DNA of 64,000 nucleotides from Listeria seeligeri serovar 1/2b str. SLCC3954. GTDB taxonomy: Bacteria > Bacillota > Bacilli > Lactobacillales > Listeriaceae. A model generated the notes under the pieces. The model ran no database searches. It saw only the letters and a program-made list of their open reading frames with translations, and was not told the DNA's origin. Shown here piece by piece: positions 36,258-46,609 of the stretch; within the stretch, counting starts at the first letter, position 1; every line of letters begins with the position of its first letter. Location: the NCBI RefSeq assembly GCF_000027145.1, contig NC_013891.1, positions 1,178,001-1,242,000 of the forward strand. The letters run 5' to 3'. A program made the position numbers and the translations under genes.

Positions 36258-37562
36258 ATGGAAAAAAGAGTAAATGTAATCGGAGCGGGATTGGCTGGAA
36301 GTGAAGCAACATGGCAATTAGTCAAAAGAGGTATCGAAGTTGATTTATATGAAATGAGACCAGTGAAACAAACTCCAGCACACCATACAGACAAATTTGC
36401 TGAACTTGTTTGTACGAATTCATTACGTGCAAATGGATTAACGAATGCAGTAGGAGTTATTAAAGAAGAGATGCGGATACTTGATTCGATTATAATTGAA
36501 GCGGCTGATGAGGCATCTGTACCAGCGGGAGGAGCGCTTGCTGTTGATCGCCATGAATTTTCTGGTTACATTACAGATAAAGTGAAAAATCATCCACTTG
36601 TTACTGTACATACTGAAGAAGTAACAACCATTCCAACAGGGCCAACAATCATTGCAACTGGACCTTTAACAAGCCCTGCACTTGCAGAAGAAATAAAACG
36701 TTTAACAGGGGAAGAATATCTTTATTTCTATGATGCGGCAGCGCCAATTATTGAGAAAGAAAGTATCGATATGAATAAGGTTTACTTAAAATCGAGATAT
36801 GACAAAGGAGAAGCTGCCTACTTAAATTGCCCGATGTCAGAAGAAGAATTTAAGGCATTTTATGAGGCATTAGTTACTGCTGAAACAGCTGCTTTAAAAG
36901 ATTTTGAAAAAGAAGTGTTTTTTGAAGGTTGTATGCCGATTGAAGTTATGGCGAAGCGTGGAATTAAAACTATGTTATTCGGACCATTAAAACCAGTTGG
37001 ACTAGAAGATCCAAAAAATGGGAAAAGACCTTATGCGGTATTACAGCTGCGCCAAGATGACGCAGCTGGTTCGCTTTATAATATGGTAGGTTTTCAAACA
37101 CACCTTAAATGGGGTGAGCAAAAACGCGTATTCGGCATGATCCCAGGGTTAGAAAATGCAGAAATCGTTCGGTATGGCGTAATGCATCGTAATACTTTTA
37201 TTAATTCACCAACTGTACTTGAACCTACCTACCAATTGAAATCAAGAAATGACTTATTTTTTGCAGGCCAAATGACCGGGGTAGAGGGTTATGTAGAGTC
37301 AGCTGCGAGTGGACTTGCTGCTGGAATTAATGCAGCAAATTTTGTGGAAGAAAAGGAATTAATCATTTTTCCGAAAGAAACAGCAATTGGTAGTTTAGCG
37401 CATTATATTACTAGTGCTAGCAAAAAATCGTTCCAACCGATGAACGTTAATTTTGGATTGTTCCCAGAATTGGCTTCCAAAATCCGTGTAAAACAAGAAC
37501 GTAACGAAAAATTGGCAGAAAGAGCCCTAAATGCAATTAAAGGGGTTGCAGAAGGACTGTAA
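36258..37562 (+). CDS. trmFO: tRNA (uracil-5-)-methyltransferase TrmFO
   Basis: A 434-residue folate/FAD-dependent enzyme that makes T54 in tRNA. FAD-binding [14 protein letters not shown] at the N-terminus, LVCTNSLR and a C-terminal [16 protein letters not shown] motif identify it (formerly gid). GAGGAGG precedes the start. Confidence 0.94.
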   Translation: MEKRVNVIGAGLAGSEATWQLVKRGIEVDLYEMRPVKQTPAHHTDKFAELVCTNSLRANGLTNAVGVIKEEMRILDSIIIEAADEASVPAGGALAVDRHEFSGYITDKVKNHPLVTVHTEEVTTIPTGPTIIATGPLTSPALAEEIKRLTGEEYLYFYDAAAPIIEKESIDMNKVYLKSRYDKGEAAYLNCPMSEEEFKAFYEALVTAETAALKDFEKEVFFEGCMPIEVMAKRGIKTMLFGPLKPVGLEDPKNGKRPYAVLQLRQDDAAGSLYNMVGFQTHLKWGEQKRVFGMIPGLENAEIVRYGVMHRNTFINSPTVLEPTYQLKSRNDLFFAGQMTGVEGYVESAASGLAAGINAANFVEEKELIIFPKETAIGSLAHYITSASKKSFQPMNVNFGLFPELASKIRVKQERNEKLAERALNAIKGVAEGL

Positions 37563-37791
37563 AAACACTATAATGATTGAGGACTATTCTTTGCTGTTTT
37601 TCTCATCACGATTTTCACTTTTAGTTTTAAAAAGAGTTAATTGAGATGCGAAGGCAGTTTTTCTTTCAAATAAATGGTCTAGACAACTGTTTGGAAATAA
37701 ATGTTGTTTTTTTCACAAAATCAAAACTAATTGTTTAAATTGATTGTAAAACCAGATTAATTCGAAAAGTTGCGAAAAATGGATAAAATTA

Positions 37792-37823
37792 TTGCAACCA
37801 TCATGTTGTTATGTTAACATGAT
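37792..37823 (+). promoter_or_regulatory. xerC promoter with overlapping inverted repeat
   Basis: A TTGCAA / 17 bp / TAACAT promoter-like pair precedes xerC. ATCATGTT...AACATGAT (37800-37823) forms a perfect 8-bp inverted repeat across it, a possible repressor site. The rest of the 283-bp trmFO-xerC gap is AT-rich with no gene. Confidence 0.45.
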
Positions 37824-37845
37824 AGTGTTTGAGAGGTGTATTAGC

Positions 37846-38748
37846 ATGGATCAAGGAGGAAAGTGGGAGCAATTATTTCTTGATTATCTTCATTCAGAAC
37901 GGAATTATTCAGAAAATACAAGCACTGCTTATGAAAATGATTTAATTGATTTTCGGCGCTTCTTAAATGAACAAGCTATTACAGAATACAACCAAGTTAC
38001 TTTTTTAGACGTTCGAATCTATTTAACTGAATTGAAGCAAAAATCTTTTTCTCGAACGACTGTAGCTAGGAAAATTTCGAGTTTACGGAGTTTTTACACT
38101 TTTCTTTTAAGAGAGAACGTAATTACAGAAAATCCGTTCACTTATGTGTCACATGCGAAAAATCAGCTAAGGCTTCCTAAGTTTTTCTATTCAGAAGAAA
38201 TGGAAGCTTTGTTTCAAGTGGTTTATGAAGATAATGAAACGCTTACATTAAGGGATAGAGTGCTGTTAGAAGTCTTGTATGGTACTGGAATTAGGGTGAG
38301 CGAATGCGCAGGAATTTTGTTAACGGATATTGATAAAACTTATCAGGCGATTTTAATTCGTGGTAAGGGAAACAAAGAGCGTTATGTGCCATTTGGGGCA
38401 TATGCGGAAGATGCGATAACGGACTATTTAGACAGTCGAATAGAATTAATGAAACACTTCAATAAAACACACGACTCATTATTAATTAATCATTACGGTG
38501 ATCCGCTAACGACTAGAGGAATTCGCTATTGTCTAACTAAAATAATTAGTAAAGCATCCTTAACGCGGAAAATTCATCCACATATGTTGCGCCATACATT
38601 CGCGACAGACTTGCTTAATAATGGTGCAGATATGCGGACAGTTCAAGAATTACTCGGACATGCAAGTTTATCATCGACACAAATTTATACGCACGTTACT
38701 AAAGAACATTTAAAATCTACTTATATGAAACATCATCCGAGGGCTTAA
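37846..38748 (+). CDS. xerC: Tyrosine recombinase XerC (CodV)
   Basis: A 300-residue recombinase. N-terminal SAM-like domain ([18 protein letters not shown]). Catalytic residues in GTGIRVSE (Arg), GKGNKER (Lys region), HMLRHTFAT (His-x-x-Arg), LGHASLSST and the nucleophile Tyr in IYTHV. With XerD it resolves chromosome dimers. ATG 37846 follows GAGAGGTG. It leads the codV-hslV-hslU-codY cluster known from B. subtilis. Confidence 0.9.
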   Translation: MDQGGKWEQLFLDYLHSERNYSENTSTAYENDLIDFRRFLNEQAITEYNQVTFLDVRIYLTELKQKSFSRTTVARKISSLRSFYTFLLRENVITENPFTYVSHAKNQLRLPKFFYSEEMEALFQVVYEDNETLTLRDRVLLEVLYGTGIRVSECAGILLTDIDKTYQAILIRGKGNKERYVPFGAYAEDAITDYLDSRIELMKHFNKTHDSLLINHYGDPLTTRGIRYCLTKIISKASLTRKIHPHMLRHTFATDLLNNGADMRTVQELLGHASLSSTQIYTHVTKEHLKSTYMKHHPRA

Positions 38749-38768
38749 ATTTGGAGGAGGTTATGGAA

Positions 38769-39308
38769 ATGGAATTACATGCGACAACGATATTTGCTGT
38801 TCAACACGACGGAAAAGCTGCTATGGCAGGAGACGGTCAAGTAACACTCGGAGAATCTGTGGTTATGAAACACACTGCAAAAAAAGTTCGTCGTCTTTTT
38901 CATGATAAAGTAATTGCGGGTTTTGCTGGTTCAGTTGCTGATGCATTTACACTGTTTGAAAAATTCGAAGCAAAACTTAATGAATATAATGGGAATCTGG
39001 AAAGAGCATCTGTAGAACTTGCCCAACAATGGCGTAGTGATAGTGTTTTACGAAAACTAGAAGCAATGTTAATCGTTATGGACAAAGATACATTATTACT
39101 TGTTTCTGGTACAGGGGAAGTAATTGAACCAGATGATGGGATTTTAGCAATTGGTTCTGGTGGTAACTATGCACTCGCTGCTGGTCGCGCACTTAAAAGA
39201 CATAATGGCGGTCAAATGGAAGCAAAAGATATTGCCCGTCATGCACTAGAGATCGCATCAGAAATTTGCGTATTTACAAACGATCATATTACGGTAGAAG
39301 AGCTTTGA
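38769..39308 (+). CDS. hslV: HslV (ClpQ), peptidase subunit of HslUV
   Basis: A 179-residue N-terminal-nucleophile peptidase ([10 protein letters not shown]...[12 protein letters not shown]). The Thr-Thr that starts the mature E. coli protein lies at residues 6-7 here, behind MELHA, so either an internal Thr is used or the leader is removed. Start 38769 is 9 nt from GGAGGAGG; ATG 38763 is too close. HslU follows. Confidence 0.9.
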   Translation: MELHATTIFAVQHDGKAAMAGDGQVTLGESVVMKHTAKKVRRLFHDKVIAGFAGSVADAFTLFEKFEAKLNEYNGNLERASVELAQQWRSDSVLRKLEAMLIVMDKDTLLLVSGTGEVIEPDDGILAIGSGGNYALAAGRALKRHNGGQMEAKDIARHALEIASEICVFTNDHITVEEL

Positions 39309-39321
39309 AGGAGTGGTTAAT

Positions 39322-40731
39322 TTGACAAATCAAATGCTAATGAGCCAGTTAACACCAAAGCAAATTGTAGAAAAACTGGATCAATATATTATTGGACAAA
39401 CAGGAGCAAAAAAATCTGTTGCAGTAGCGCTTAGAAACCGGTATCGTAGACAACTCATGGATGAAGCTATCCGTGATGAAATCATTCCGAAAAACATTTT
39501 AATGATTGGACCAACTGGTGTTGGGAAAACAGAAATTGCTCGTCGGATTGCCAAAATTGTTCGTGCTCCATTTTCTAAAGTAGAGGCAACAAAATTCACA
39601 GAAGTAGGCTACGTTGGTCGTGATGTGGAATCTATGGTTCGCGACTTAGTGGAAGTATCTGTTCGTCTAGTGAAAGAAGAAAAAATGCAACTCGTACGTG
39701 TCAAAGCAGAGAAAAATGCAGAAAAACGTCTCATTAAATTACTTGCACCGAGCCAAAAGAAAAAACAAACAACTACTCAAAACCCAATAGAAGCACTTTT
39801 TGGTGGTATGAATCAACAAGAAGAGCCTGCTGAGGAAGAAGTAGATCAAGAACTAAAGAATAAACGAAACCAAATCGAATGGCGTCTTCAAAACGGCGAA
39901 CTCGATGATGAAATCGTTACAGTCGAAGTAAAAGAGCAACAAAATCCAATGCTTGATATGATGCGCGGTGCTGGTATGGACCAAATGAATGGAATGCAAG
40001 ATGCACTTTCAGGGATGTTCCCAGCCAAAAAGAAAAAAAGAAAAGTGACTGTACGAGAAGCAAAAAAAATTCTCTTTGAAGATGAAGCGTCGAAACTAAT
40101 TGATGCGGAAGAATTAGCGGCTGAAGGAATTCACCGTGCGGAACAAATGGGCATGATTTTTATTGATGAAATTGATAAAATCGCTAGTAAAGAAGGTGGC
40201 GGAAACGCACAAGTTTCTAGAGAAGGTGTCCAAAGAGATATTTTGCCAATCGTGGAAGGGTCGCAAATTTCTACTAAATATGGTACAGTCAACACGGAGT
40301 ACATTTTATTCATTGCAGCTGGAGCTTTCCATATGTCTAAACCAAGTGATTTAATACCAGAACTTCAAGGTCGTTTTCCAATTAGAATTGAACTGGATAA
40401 ATTAACCCAAGAAGATTTCTATAAAATTCTCACTGAGCCAGACAATGCGCTTATAAAACAATACAAAGCCCTCCTTAAAACAGAAGGAATTGATTTGATT
40501 TTCACAAAAGAAGCGGTAGAAAGAATAGCAGAAATTGCTTTTCAAGTTAACCAAGATTCAGATAATATCGGGGCGAGAAGACTTCATACTATTTTAGAAA
40601 AACTACTTGAAGATTTACTTTTTGAAGCTCCAGAAATTAATATGGAATCAGTGAAAGTAACTGAAAACTACGTAAATGAAAAACTTGCACCAATTATGCA
40701 AAACAGAGATTTAACTCAATTTATTTTATAA
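39322..40731 (+). CDS. hslU: HslU (ClpY), ATPase subunit of HslUV
   Basis: A 469-residue AAA+ unfoldase. Walker [10 protein letters not shown], Walker B IFIDEIDK, an inserted I-domain rich in K/E/Q (~140-240) and sensor 2 region GARRLHT. It unfolds substrates for HslV. TTG at 39322 is 8 nt after AAGGAG. Confidence 0.94.
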   Translation: MTNQMLMSQLTPKQIVEKLDQYIIGQTGAKKSVAVALRNRYRRQLMDEAIRDEIIPKNILMIGPTGVGKTEIARRIAKIVRAPFSKVEATKFTEVGYVGRDVESMVRDLVEVSVRLVKEEKMQLVRVKAEKNAEKRLIKLLAPSQKKKQTTTQNPIEALFGGMNQQEEPAEEEVDQELKNKRNQIEWRLQNGELDDEIVTVEVKEQQNPMLDMMRGAGMDQMNGMQDALSGMFPAKKKKRKVTVREAKKILFEDEASKLIDAEELAAEGIHRAEQMGMIFIDEIDKIASKEGGGNAQVSREGVQRDILPIVEGSQISTKYGTVNTEYILFIAAGAFHMSKPSDLIPELQGRFPIRIELDKLTQEDFYKILTEPDNALIKQYKALLKTEGIDLIFTKEAVERIAEIAFQVNQDSDNIGARRLHTILEKLLEDLLFEAPEINMESVKVTENYVNEKLAPIMQNRDLTQFIL

Positions 40732-40751
40732 AATACTAGGAGGATCTAATA

Positions 40752-41531
40752 ATGACTTTATTAGAAAAAACAAGAAAAATTAATGCAATGTTACAAAACG
40801 CAGCAGGAAAAACAGTGAACTTTAAAGAAATGGCAGATACGTTAACAGACGTAATTGAAGCGAATACTTATATCGTAAGTCGTAAAGGTAAATTATTAGG
40901 CTATTCAGAAGCATTGCCAATCGAAAATGACCGTATGAAACAAATGCTTACAGAACGTCAATTTCCAGAAGAATATACGCAAAGCCTTTTCAATGTAGGT
41001 GAAACTTCCTCTAACCTAGAAGTTTCCAGTCAATATACTGCATTCCCAATTGAAAATAGTGATTTATTTACAAAAGGTTTAACTACAATCGTACCAATCG
41101 TCGGTGGTGGAGAACGTCTTGGAACACTAATTTTATCTCGTTTAGAAAGCAATTTCACTGATGATGATTTACTTTTAGCTGAGTATGGTGGAACTGTTGT
41201 TGGGATGGAAATCTTACATGAAAAAGCAGAAGAAATTGAAGAAGAAGCGCGTAGCCGTGCTGTTGTACAAATGGCAATTAGCTCACTTTCATATAGTGAG
41301 TTAGAAGCTATTGAACATATTTTCGATGAACTAAATGGTAAAGAAGGGCTTCTAGTTGCTTCTAAAATTGCAGACCGCGTTGGTATTACACGTTCTGTAA
41401 TCGTTAATGCACTTCGTAAGTTAGAAAGTGCTGGCGTTATTGATTCTCGTTCACTAGGAATGAAAGGTACATTTATCCGCGTACTTAATGATAAATTCCT
41501 TGTAGAATTAGAAAAACTTAAAAATAACTAA
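40752..41531 (+). CDS. codY: CodY, GTP/branched-chain amino acid-responsive repressor
   Basis: A 259-residue protein. The N-terminal GAF domain binds isoleucine/valine and the C-terminal winged HTH ([20 protein letters not shown]) binds DNA. It senses nutrient state globally and in Listeria also affects virulence genes (known). It is last of the xerC-hslVU-codY cluster. Confidence 0.96.
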
Positions 41532-41540
41532 AAAATGAGT

Positions 41541-41578
41541 AAAGCTTTCTCTGAGAATATTCAGGGAGAGCTTTTTTT
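41541..41578 (+). terminator. codY terminator
   Basis: AAAGCTTTCTCTGA pairs with TCAGGGAGAGCTTT, then T7. Confidence 0.9.
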
Positions 41579-41632
41579 TATAGGCTTTGGTAAAATAGGA
41601 GGGAGTAATTAGTTTGACTGGAGGAAATTAAA

Positions 41633-42052
41633 ATGGAAATTGCTGAAACAACAATAGAAGTACGCTATGCGGAAACGGATCAAATGGGCGTCGTTTATCA
41701 TAATAATTACCTTGTATGGATGGAGATTGGTAGAACAAGGTTAATTGAAAAATTAGGTTTCCGTTATTTTGATATGGAAGAAGCTGGTTACTTGTCTCCG
41801 GTGCTAGATGTGCATATTCATTACGGGAAACCGCTTCGTTATGGACAAAAAGCAGTTGTCAAAACTTGGATTAAAGGGTATGATGGACTTCGTGTAACAT
41901 ATGGTTATGAAATCTGCTATGAAGGTACAAATGAAGTTGCAATTACAGGCGAAACAGAGCATGTATGTGTAACAAAAGATGATTTTCGTCCTGTATCCTT
42001 AAGAAGAACATTTCCGAATTGGCATAAAGCCTATCTAAAAGCGTTAGAATAA
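41633..42052 (+). CDS. YbgC/YneP-type acyl-CoA thioesterase
   Basis: A 139-residue hot-dog fold protein. The N-terminal VRYAETDQMGVVYHNNYLVWMEIGR is the 4HBT/YbgC signature with Asp in the catalytic site. It hydrolyses short acyl-CoA or acyl-ACP thioesters. In B. subtilis the orthologous gene (yneP) lies at the same spot before yneQ and plsY. Confidence 0.82.
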   Translation: MEIAETTIEVRYAETDQMGVVYHNNYLVWMEIGRTRLIEKLGFRYFDMEEAGYLSPVLDVHIHYGKPLRYGQKAVVKTWIKGYDGLRVTYGYEICYEGTNEVAITGETEHVCVTKDDFRPVSLRRTFPNWHKAYLKALE

Positions 42053-42073
42053 ATAAGACTGGTAGTGATAAAA

Positions 42074-42394
42074 ATGGCTTTTGGTGTAAAACGTGATGAA
42101 ATGGACTTATGGAAAGAAAAAGCAAGTCGAAATGAGATTGCGATAATTACGCATTATTGGTTAGATGACCGCTTTCCTGACTCCAAAACAGTAACCAAAG
42201 TTGCTTGTTCTGACTTAAAAAAATTACAGCAATGGGGAAAACAATACGGACTTGCGCCAGACTGGATTGATAACCGTCGAAAAAATATTCCGCATTATGA
42301 TTTGTTTGGTGAAATGCAATTAGTTGTGTTGAAAAATGAGCATGAATGGGAACAAATTGAGCGGTTTCATTTGGAGGAGAAAAACAATGATTAA
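42074..42394 (+). CDS. YneQ-like hypothetical protein
   Basis: A 106-residue soluble protein with W-rich motifs (ITHYWLDDRFPDSKTV, WIDNRRKNIPHYDLFG). Its position between the YneP-like thioesterase and the epimerase-like gene matches B. subtilis yneQ. Function is unknown. Its 3' end overlaps the next gene by 8 bp. Confidence 0.65.
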   Translation: MAFGVKRDEMDLWKEKASRNEIAIITHYWLDDRFPDSKTVTKVACSDLKKLQQWGKQYGLAPDWIDNRRKNIPHYDLFGEMQLVVLKNEHEWEQIERFHLEEKNND

Positions 42395-43259
42395 ATTAGA
42401 AAATGAATTAATAATTGTTGAAATGAAGGAAGATGGAGCAGAACTGACTAGAATTTTTCATAAAGATACCGGATTAGAATATTTGTGGAATGCAGACAGC
42501 AAATTTTGGGGACGTCATTCTCCGGTTCTATTTCCAACAGTAGGAAGATTAGTAGAAGATACTTATTTTGTTCAGGGGAATCCTTATCATTTAGGGCAAC
42601 ACGGTTTTGCCCGCGACCGAAATTTTAAAGTTGTGGAGCAAACAGAGAACATGATTCGCTTTGAACTTGATGCGGATGAAGAATCTTTAAAAATCTATCC
42701 TTATCTATTTAAATTAACAATTGGTTACAAAATAGAAAAAAATACGGTAGCAGTTTCCTATGAAGTAGAAAATACGGACGAAAAACGAATTTATTTTTCC
42801 ATTGGAGCGCATCCAGCATTTAATTTACCACTTACTAATGACACTAAATTTGAAGACTATTATTTAGATTTTGGTACGCAAGAAAGCTTAGAAACACTTT
42901 GCTTGGAAGGACCTTATCGTAGTGGTGAAATTAAAGACATTACTGGAAAACCTACTCAAATTTTACCGTTAAGCTATGATTTATTTAAGAATGACGCACT
43001 TATTTTTGAAGCTTTACACAAAAAAGAAATCACAATTAAATCTGATAAAACGCCTCATTTTGTCAAGGTTTCCTTCCCAGAATTCCCATTTGTAGGTATT
43101 TGGACTGCAAAAGCGGGAACGCCATTTCTTTGTATTGAACCATGGTACGGAATTGCGGACGGTGTTGGGAAATCAGTGGAACTTCGCGACAAAGCAGGTA
43201 TTGAACATTTAGAGCCGGAAGCAGTTTTCGCTTCTGAATATCAGGTAACAATAGGTTAA
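42387..43259 (+). CDS. Aldose 1-epimerase (galactose mutarotase-like) family protein
   Basis: A 290-residue beta-rich protein. ATG 42387 behind GGAGGAG. RHSPVLFPTVGRL, QHGFAR, HPAFNLP and C-terminal CIEPWYG carry the His and Glu positions of the family. It may act on hexoses or hexose-6-phosphates. The longer in-frame start overlaps the upstream gene and is unlikely. Confidence 0.78.
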   Translation: MIKLENELIIVEMKEDGAELTRIFHKDTGLEYLWNADSKFWGRHSPVLFPTVGRLVEDTYFVQGNPYHLGQHGFARDRNFKVVEQTENMIRFELDADEESLKIYPYLFKLTIGYKIEKNTVAVSYEVENTDEKRIYFSIGAHPAFNLPLTNDTKFEDYYLDFGTQESLETLCLEGPYRSGEIKDITGKPTQILPLSYDLFKNDALIFEALHKKEITIKSDKTPHFVKVSFPEFPFVGIWTAKAGTPFLCIEPWYGIADGVGKSVELRDKAGIEHLEPEAVFASEYQVTIG

Positions 43260-43260
43260 A

Positions 43261-43297
43261 CAAAACCCAGGAGCTCATGTTAAGCTTCTGGGTTTTA
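43261..43297. terminator. Bidirectional terminator
   Basis: AAAACCCAG-AGCT pairs with AGCT-CTGGGTTTT between the epimerase-like gene and the converging plsY. Confidence 0.85.
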
Positions 43298-43299
43298 AG

Positions 43300-43896
43300 T
43301 TACATCCATTTTATTTTTGGTTCTTCGCCGTTACGAATACGAGTTATGTTTGCTCGATGGCGCCAAATAACGAATATAGTAATACAAGCAACTAGGATAA
43401 TTAAAATCCAGTCTCCTAAGAAAAAGGAAATAATTAAAGCAGCAAGTGCACCTACCATCGAACTTAGTGATACATATTTGCTTAGCTTTAATGTAACCAA
43501 GAAAACGACTAATGCGGCTACAAACAAAAGTGGTGCGTAAGCGAGAATAACACCAGCAGAGGTAGCAACTGCTTTTCCTCCTCTAAACCCTGCAAAAAGT
43601 GGGAAACTGTGGCCGACAATCGCACAAGCTCCAGTCAGTAACCAGAAATGATGGTCTACATTTAGTTGAAAGAAAAACGGAAGCATCGTCGCGACTGTTC
43701 CTTTTAAAATGTCCATTACAGTAACAACACTACCAGCTTTGACCCCTAAGACCCGAAAAGAATTAGTAGCTCCTAAGTTTCCACTCCCAAACTCCCGAAT
43801 GTCTTTTTTGTAAAAAATCTTACCAATCCATAAACCAGATGGTATTGAGCCGATAACATAAGCCAACAGTGAAAGCAAAATTAAGTTAATTGTCAT
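43300..43896 (-). CDS. plsY: Glycerol-3-phosphate acyltransferase PlsY
   Basis: A 198-residue membrane enzyme with about five TM helices. Motifs [25 protein letters not shown] and [12 protein letters not shown] identify the acyl-phosphate-dependent GPAT that starts phospholipid synthesis. ATG 43896 follows GAGGGG. It is divergent from the YneT-like gene. Confidence 0.9.
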   Translation of the reverse strand: MTINLILLSLLAYVIGSIPSGLWIGKIFYKKDIREFGSGNLGATNSFRVLGVKAGSVVTVMDILKGTVATMLPFFFQLNVDHHFWLLTGACAIVGHSFPLFAGFRGGKAVATSAGVILAYAPLLFVAALVVFLVTLKLSKYVSLSSMVGALAALIISFFLGDWILIILVACITIFVIWRHRANITRIRNGEEPKIKWM

Positions 43897-44054
43897 TTTT
43901 AAACCCCTCAAGTAGAAATGATGTTTTCCATAAAGAATTATAGCATAAAAAAGGGATTTTTGGCTAAATTGTTCGAATAATTCCCGATGAAAAGTTGAAA
44001 AAAACACAGAAATAGCTTATGATTAGAAAGAAAAGTAGGGGGGCGATTAGGCTA

Positions 44055-44462
44055 ATGCAAAATCCAACAAGAGCAGAAATTAATCAAATATTAAAACAAG
44101 CAAAAGTAATCGCAGTAGTTGGCCTTAGCGATAAGCCAGATCGTACAAGTTACCGAGTGAGTAAGTTGATGCAACAAGCGGGATACAAAATTATACCAGT
44201 AAACCCTAATGCAGAAGAAATACTTGGCGAAAAAGCAGTGAAGCAATTGTCCGATATTAAAGAACATGTGGATATTGTAAATGTATTTCGCCGGCCGGAG
44301 TTTTTACCAGAAATTGCAAAAGCATTTGATCAGATAGATGCAGATGTATTCTGGGCGCAACTCGGCATTTTTAATCAAGAAGCATTTGATTTTTTGACAG
44401 AAAAAGGATATCCTACTGTCATGGATTATTGCATTAAGGTTGCTTATCAAGAAATGGATTAA
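44055..44462 (+). CDS. CoA-binding (YccU/YneT-type) protein
   Basis: A 135-residue Rossmann-fold protein (VIAVVGLSDKPDRTSYRVSKLMQQAGYKIIPVNP) of the CoA-binding domain family. Role unclear. Start 44055 follows GGGGGG; the ORF could extend to 44019 without a site. It precedes parE, as in B. subtilis (yneT-parE). Confidence 0.75.
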   Translation: MQNPTRAEINQILKQAKVIAVVGLSDKPDRTSYRVSKLMQQAGYKIIPVNPNAEEILGEKAVKQLSDIKEHVDIVNVFRRPEFLPEIAKAFDQIDADVFWAQLGIFNQEAFDFLTEKGYPTVMDYCIKVAYQEMD

Positions 44463-44478
44463 ATAACAGACCATTTTG

Positions 44479-44513
44479 GGAGGAAGCAGGTTCTTATAGC
44501 AGAGCCTGTTTTT
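44479..44513 (+). terminator. Terminator before parE
   Basis: AGCAGGTTC pairs imperfectly with GAGCCTG, followed by T7. Confidence 0.7.
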
Positions 44514-44641
44514 TTATGAAAAAGAAATTGTCACTAAACTATCACTTTATTAATTAGCTGGTTAATGCTATTCTGATAAAGTGGTTTTCAGCGGGTAACA
44601 ATAAACGCTAGAGATTGATGGAATGAAGGGAGTTTTGAAGT

Positions 44642-46609
44642 ATGAATCGGAATGATTATAATGATGATTCTATTCAGGTGCTTGAAGGGCTTGACGCTGT
44701 TCGAAAACGCCCAGCGATGTACATTGGTTCAACAGATGTACGCGGGTTGCACCATTTAGTATATGAGATTGTGGATAACTCGGTCGATGAGGCCCTTGCA
44801 GGATTTGGTAAGAAAATAGTAGTAACACTTCATGATGATGGCAGTGTTAGTGTCAGTGATGAGGGCCGTGGAATGCCAGTTGGGATGCATAAAACTGGTA
44901 AGTCAACGGTAGAAGTGATTTTAACTGTACTTCACGCCGGCGGTAAATTTGGACAAGAAGGTGGCTATAAAACTAGTGGTGGACTTCACGGTGTTGGTTC
45001 ATCTGTCGTAAATGCCCTTTCTGAATGGCTAGTTGTAACAGTTAACCGCGACGGTGCCAAATATGAACAAAAATTCAAAGATGGCGGTAAACCAGATGGT
45101 ACGCTTAAAAAAATCGGTAAATCAAAAGCAACTGGAACAACAATTCGTTTTAAACCAGATCCAGCGATTTTCCCAACAACTTCCTATAATTATGAAACTC
45201 TCTCCGAACGATTAAGAGAATCTGCTTTCTTACTAAAAGGCATGCTTATTCAATTAATTGATGAACGTGTTGGTATGGAAGAATCTTTCCACTTTGAAGA
45301 AGGCGTGAAAAACTTTGTGGAATATATTAATGAAGGAAAAGATGTTCTTCATCCAGTAGCTAGTTTTGAAGGAGAGAACGCGACAATTGAAGTCGAAATG
45401 GCCTTCCAGTTCAATGATGGTTACTCGGAAAACATTCTGAGCTTTGTAAATAACGTACGGACTCGGGGCGCTGGTTCTCATGAGTCAGGGATGAAAGCTG
45501 CAATGACGCGGATTTTTAATGACTATGCGCGTCGTGTTAATTTATTAAAAGAAAAAGATAAAAATTTAGAGGGTAGCGACATTCGCGAAGGCTTATCGGC
45601 AGTTCTTTCAATTCGTGTGCCAGAAAAGATTCTTCAATTTGAAGGTCAAACAAAAGAAAAGCTAGGGACGCAAGAAGCTCGTCAGGCAGTTGATGCGGTA
45701 GTGGCTGAGCATTTAGCTTACTTCCTCGCTGAAAACCCTGAAACAAGCTCTCTTCTTGTTAAAAAGGCTGTTAAAGCTCGTGAAGCAAGAGAAGCTGCCA
45801 GAAAAGCGCGCGAAGAAACCCGAAACGGTAAAAAGAAGAAACGTTCCGAAACGCTTCTTTCTGGAAAGTTAACGCCAGCTCAATCCAGAAACCCTAATAA
45901 AAATGAACTTTATCTTGTCGAAGGTGATTCGGCAGGTGGCTCGGCTAAACAAGGACGTGATCGTCGTTTCCAAGCTATCTTGCCACTTCGAGGAAAAGTT
46001 ATCAATACGGAAAAAGCAAAACTACAAGATATTTTGAAAAATGAAGAAATTAGCACGATTATCCATACAGTTGGTGCTGGGGTTGGAACAGAATTTGATG
46101 TAGCAGATTGTAACTACGATAAAGTCGTTATTATGACCGATGCTGATACAGATGGTGCACATATCCAAGTTCTACTTCTAACATTTTTCTACCGATACAT
46201 GCGACCACTTGTAGAAGCTGGAAAAGTCTTTATTGCTTTGCCACCGTTATACAAAGTTAGTCGTGGTTCCGGTAAAAAAGAAGTAATAGAGTATGCTTGG
46301 ACAGATGAAGAATTAGATTCTGCCATTCAAAAAATTGGAAAAGGCTATATGATCCAACGTTACAAAGGCCTTGGTGAAATGAATGCCGATCAACTTTGGG
46401 AAACAACGATGAATCCAGATACTCGGACATTAATTCGCGTTCGCGTGGATGATTCAGCAAGAGCAGAACGTCGTGTAGCAACACTTATGGGCGACAAAGT
46501 AGAGCCTAGACGGAAGTGGATTGAAAAGCATGTCGAGTTTTCTATGGAAGATAGCCAAAATATTTTAGAAAATGAAAACATGATGGTTGAGGAGGCGAAA
46601 GACATTTGA
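44642..46609 (+). CDS. parE: Topoisomerase IV subunit B
   Basis: A 655-residue GHKL ATPase (EIVDNSVDEALAG, DEGRGMPVG, GGLHGVGSSVVNALS) with a TOPRIM domain (ELYLVEGDSAGGSAKQGRDRR, PLRGK, DADTDGAHI). It decatenates daughter chromosomes. Its stop overlaps the TTG start of parC. Confidence 0.94.
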   Translation: MNRNDYNDDSIQVLEGLDAVRKRPAMYIGSTDVRGLHHLVYEIVDNSVDEALAGFGKKIVVTLHDDGSVSVSDEGRGMPVGMHKTGKSTVEVILTVLHAGGKFGQEGGYKTSGGLHGVGSSVVNALSEWLVVTVNRDGAKYEQKFKDGGKPDGTLKKIGKSKATGTTIRFKPDPAIFPTTSYNYETLSERLRESAFLLKGMLIQLIDERVGMEESFHFEEGVKNFVEYINEGKDVLHPVASFEGENATIEVEMAFQFNDGYSENILSFVNNVRTRGAGSHESGMKAAMTRIFNDYARRVNLLKEKDKNLEGSDIREGLSAVLSIRVPEKILQFEGQTKEKLGTQEARQAVDAVVAEHLAYFLAENPETSSLLVKKAVKAREAREAARKAREETRNGKKKKRSETLLSGKLTPAQSRNPNKNELYLVEGDSAGGSAKQGRDRRFQAILPLRGKVINTEKAKLQDILKNEEISTIIHTVGAGVGTEFDVADCNYDKVVIMTDADTDGAHIQVLLLTFFYRYMRPLVEAGKVFIALPPLYKVSRGSGKKEVIEYAWTDEELDSAIQKIGKGYMIQRYKGLGEMNADQLWETTMNPDTRTLIRVRVDDSARAERRVATLMGDKVEPRRKWIEKHVEFSMEDSQNILENENMMVEEAKDI

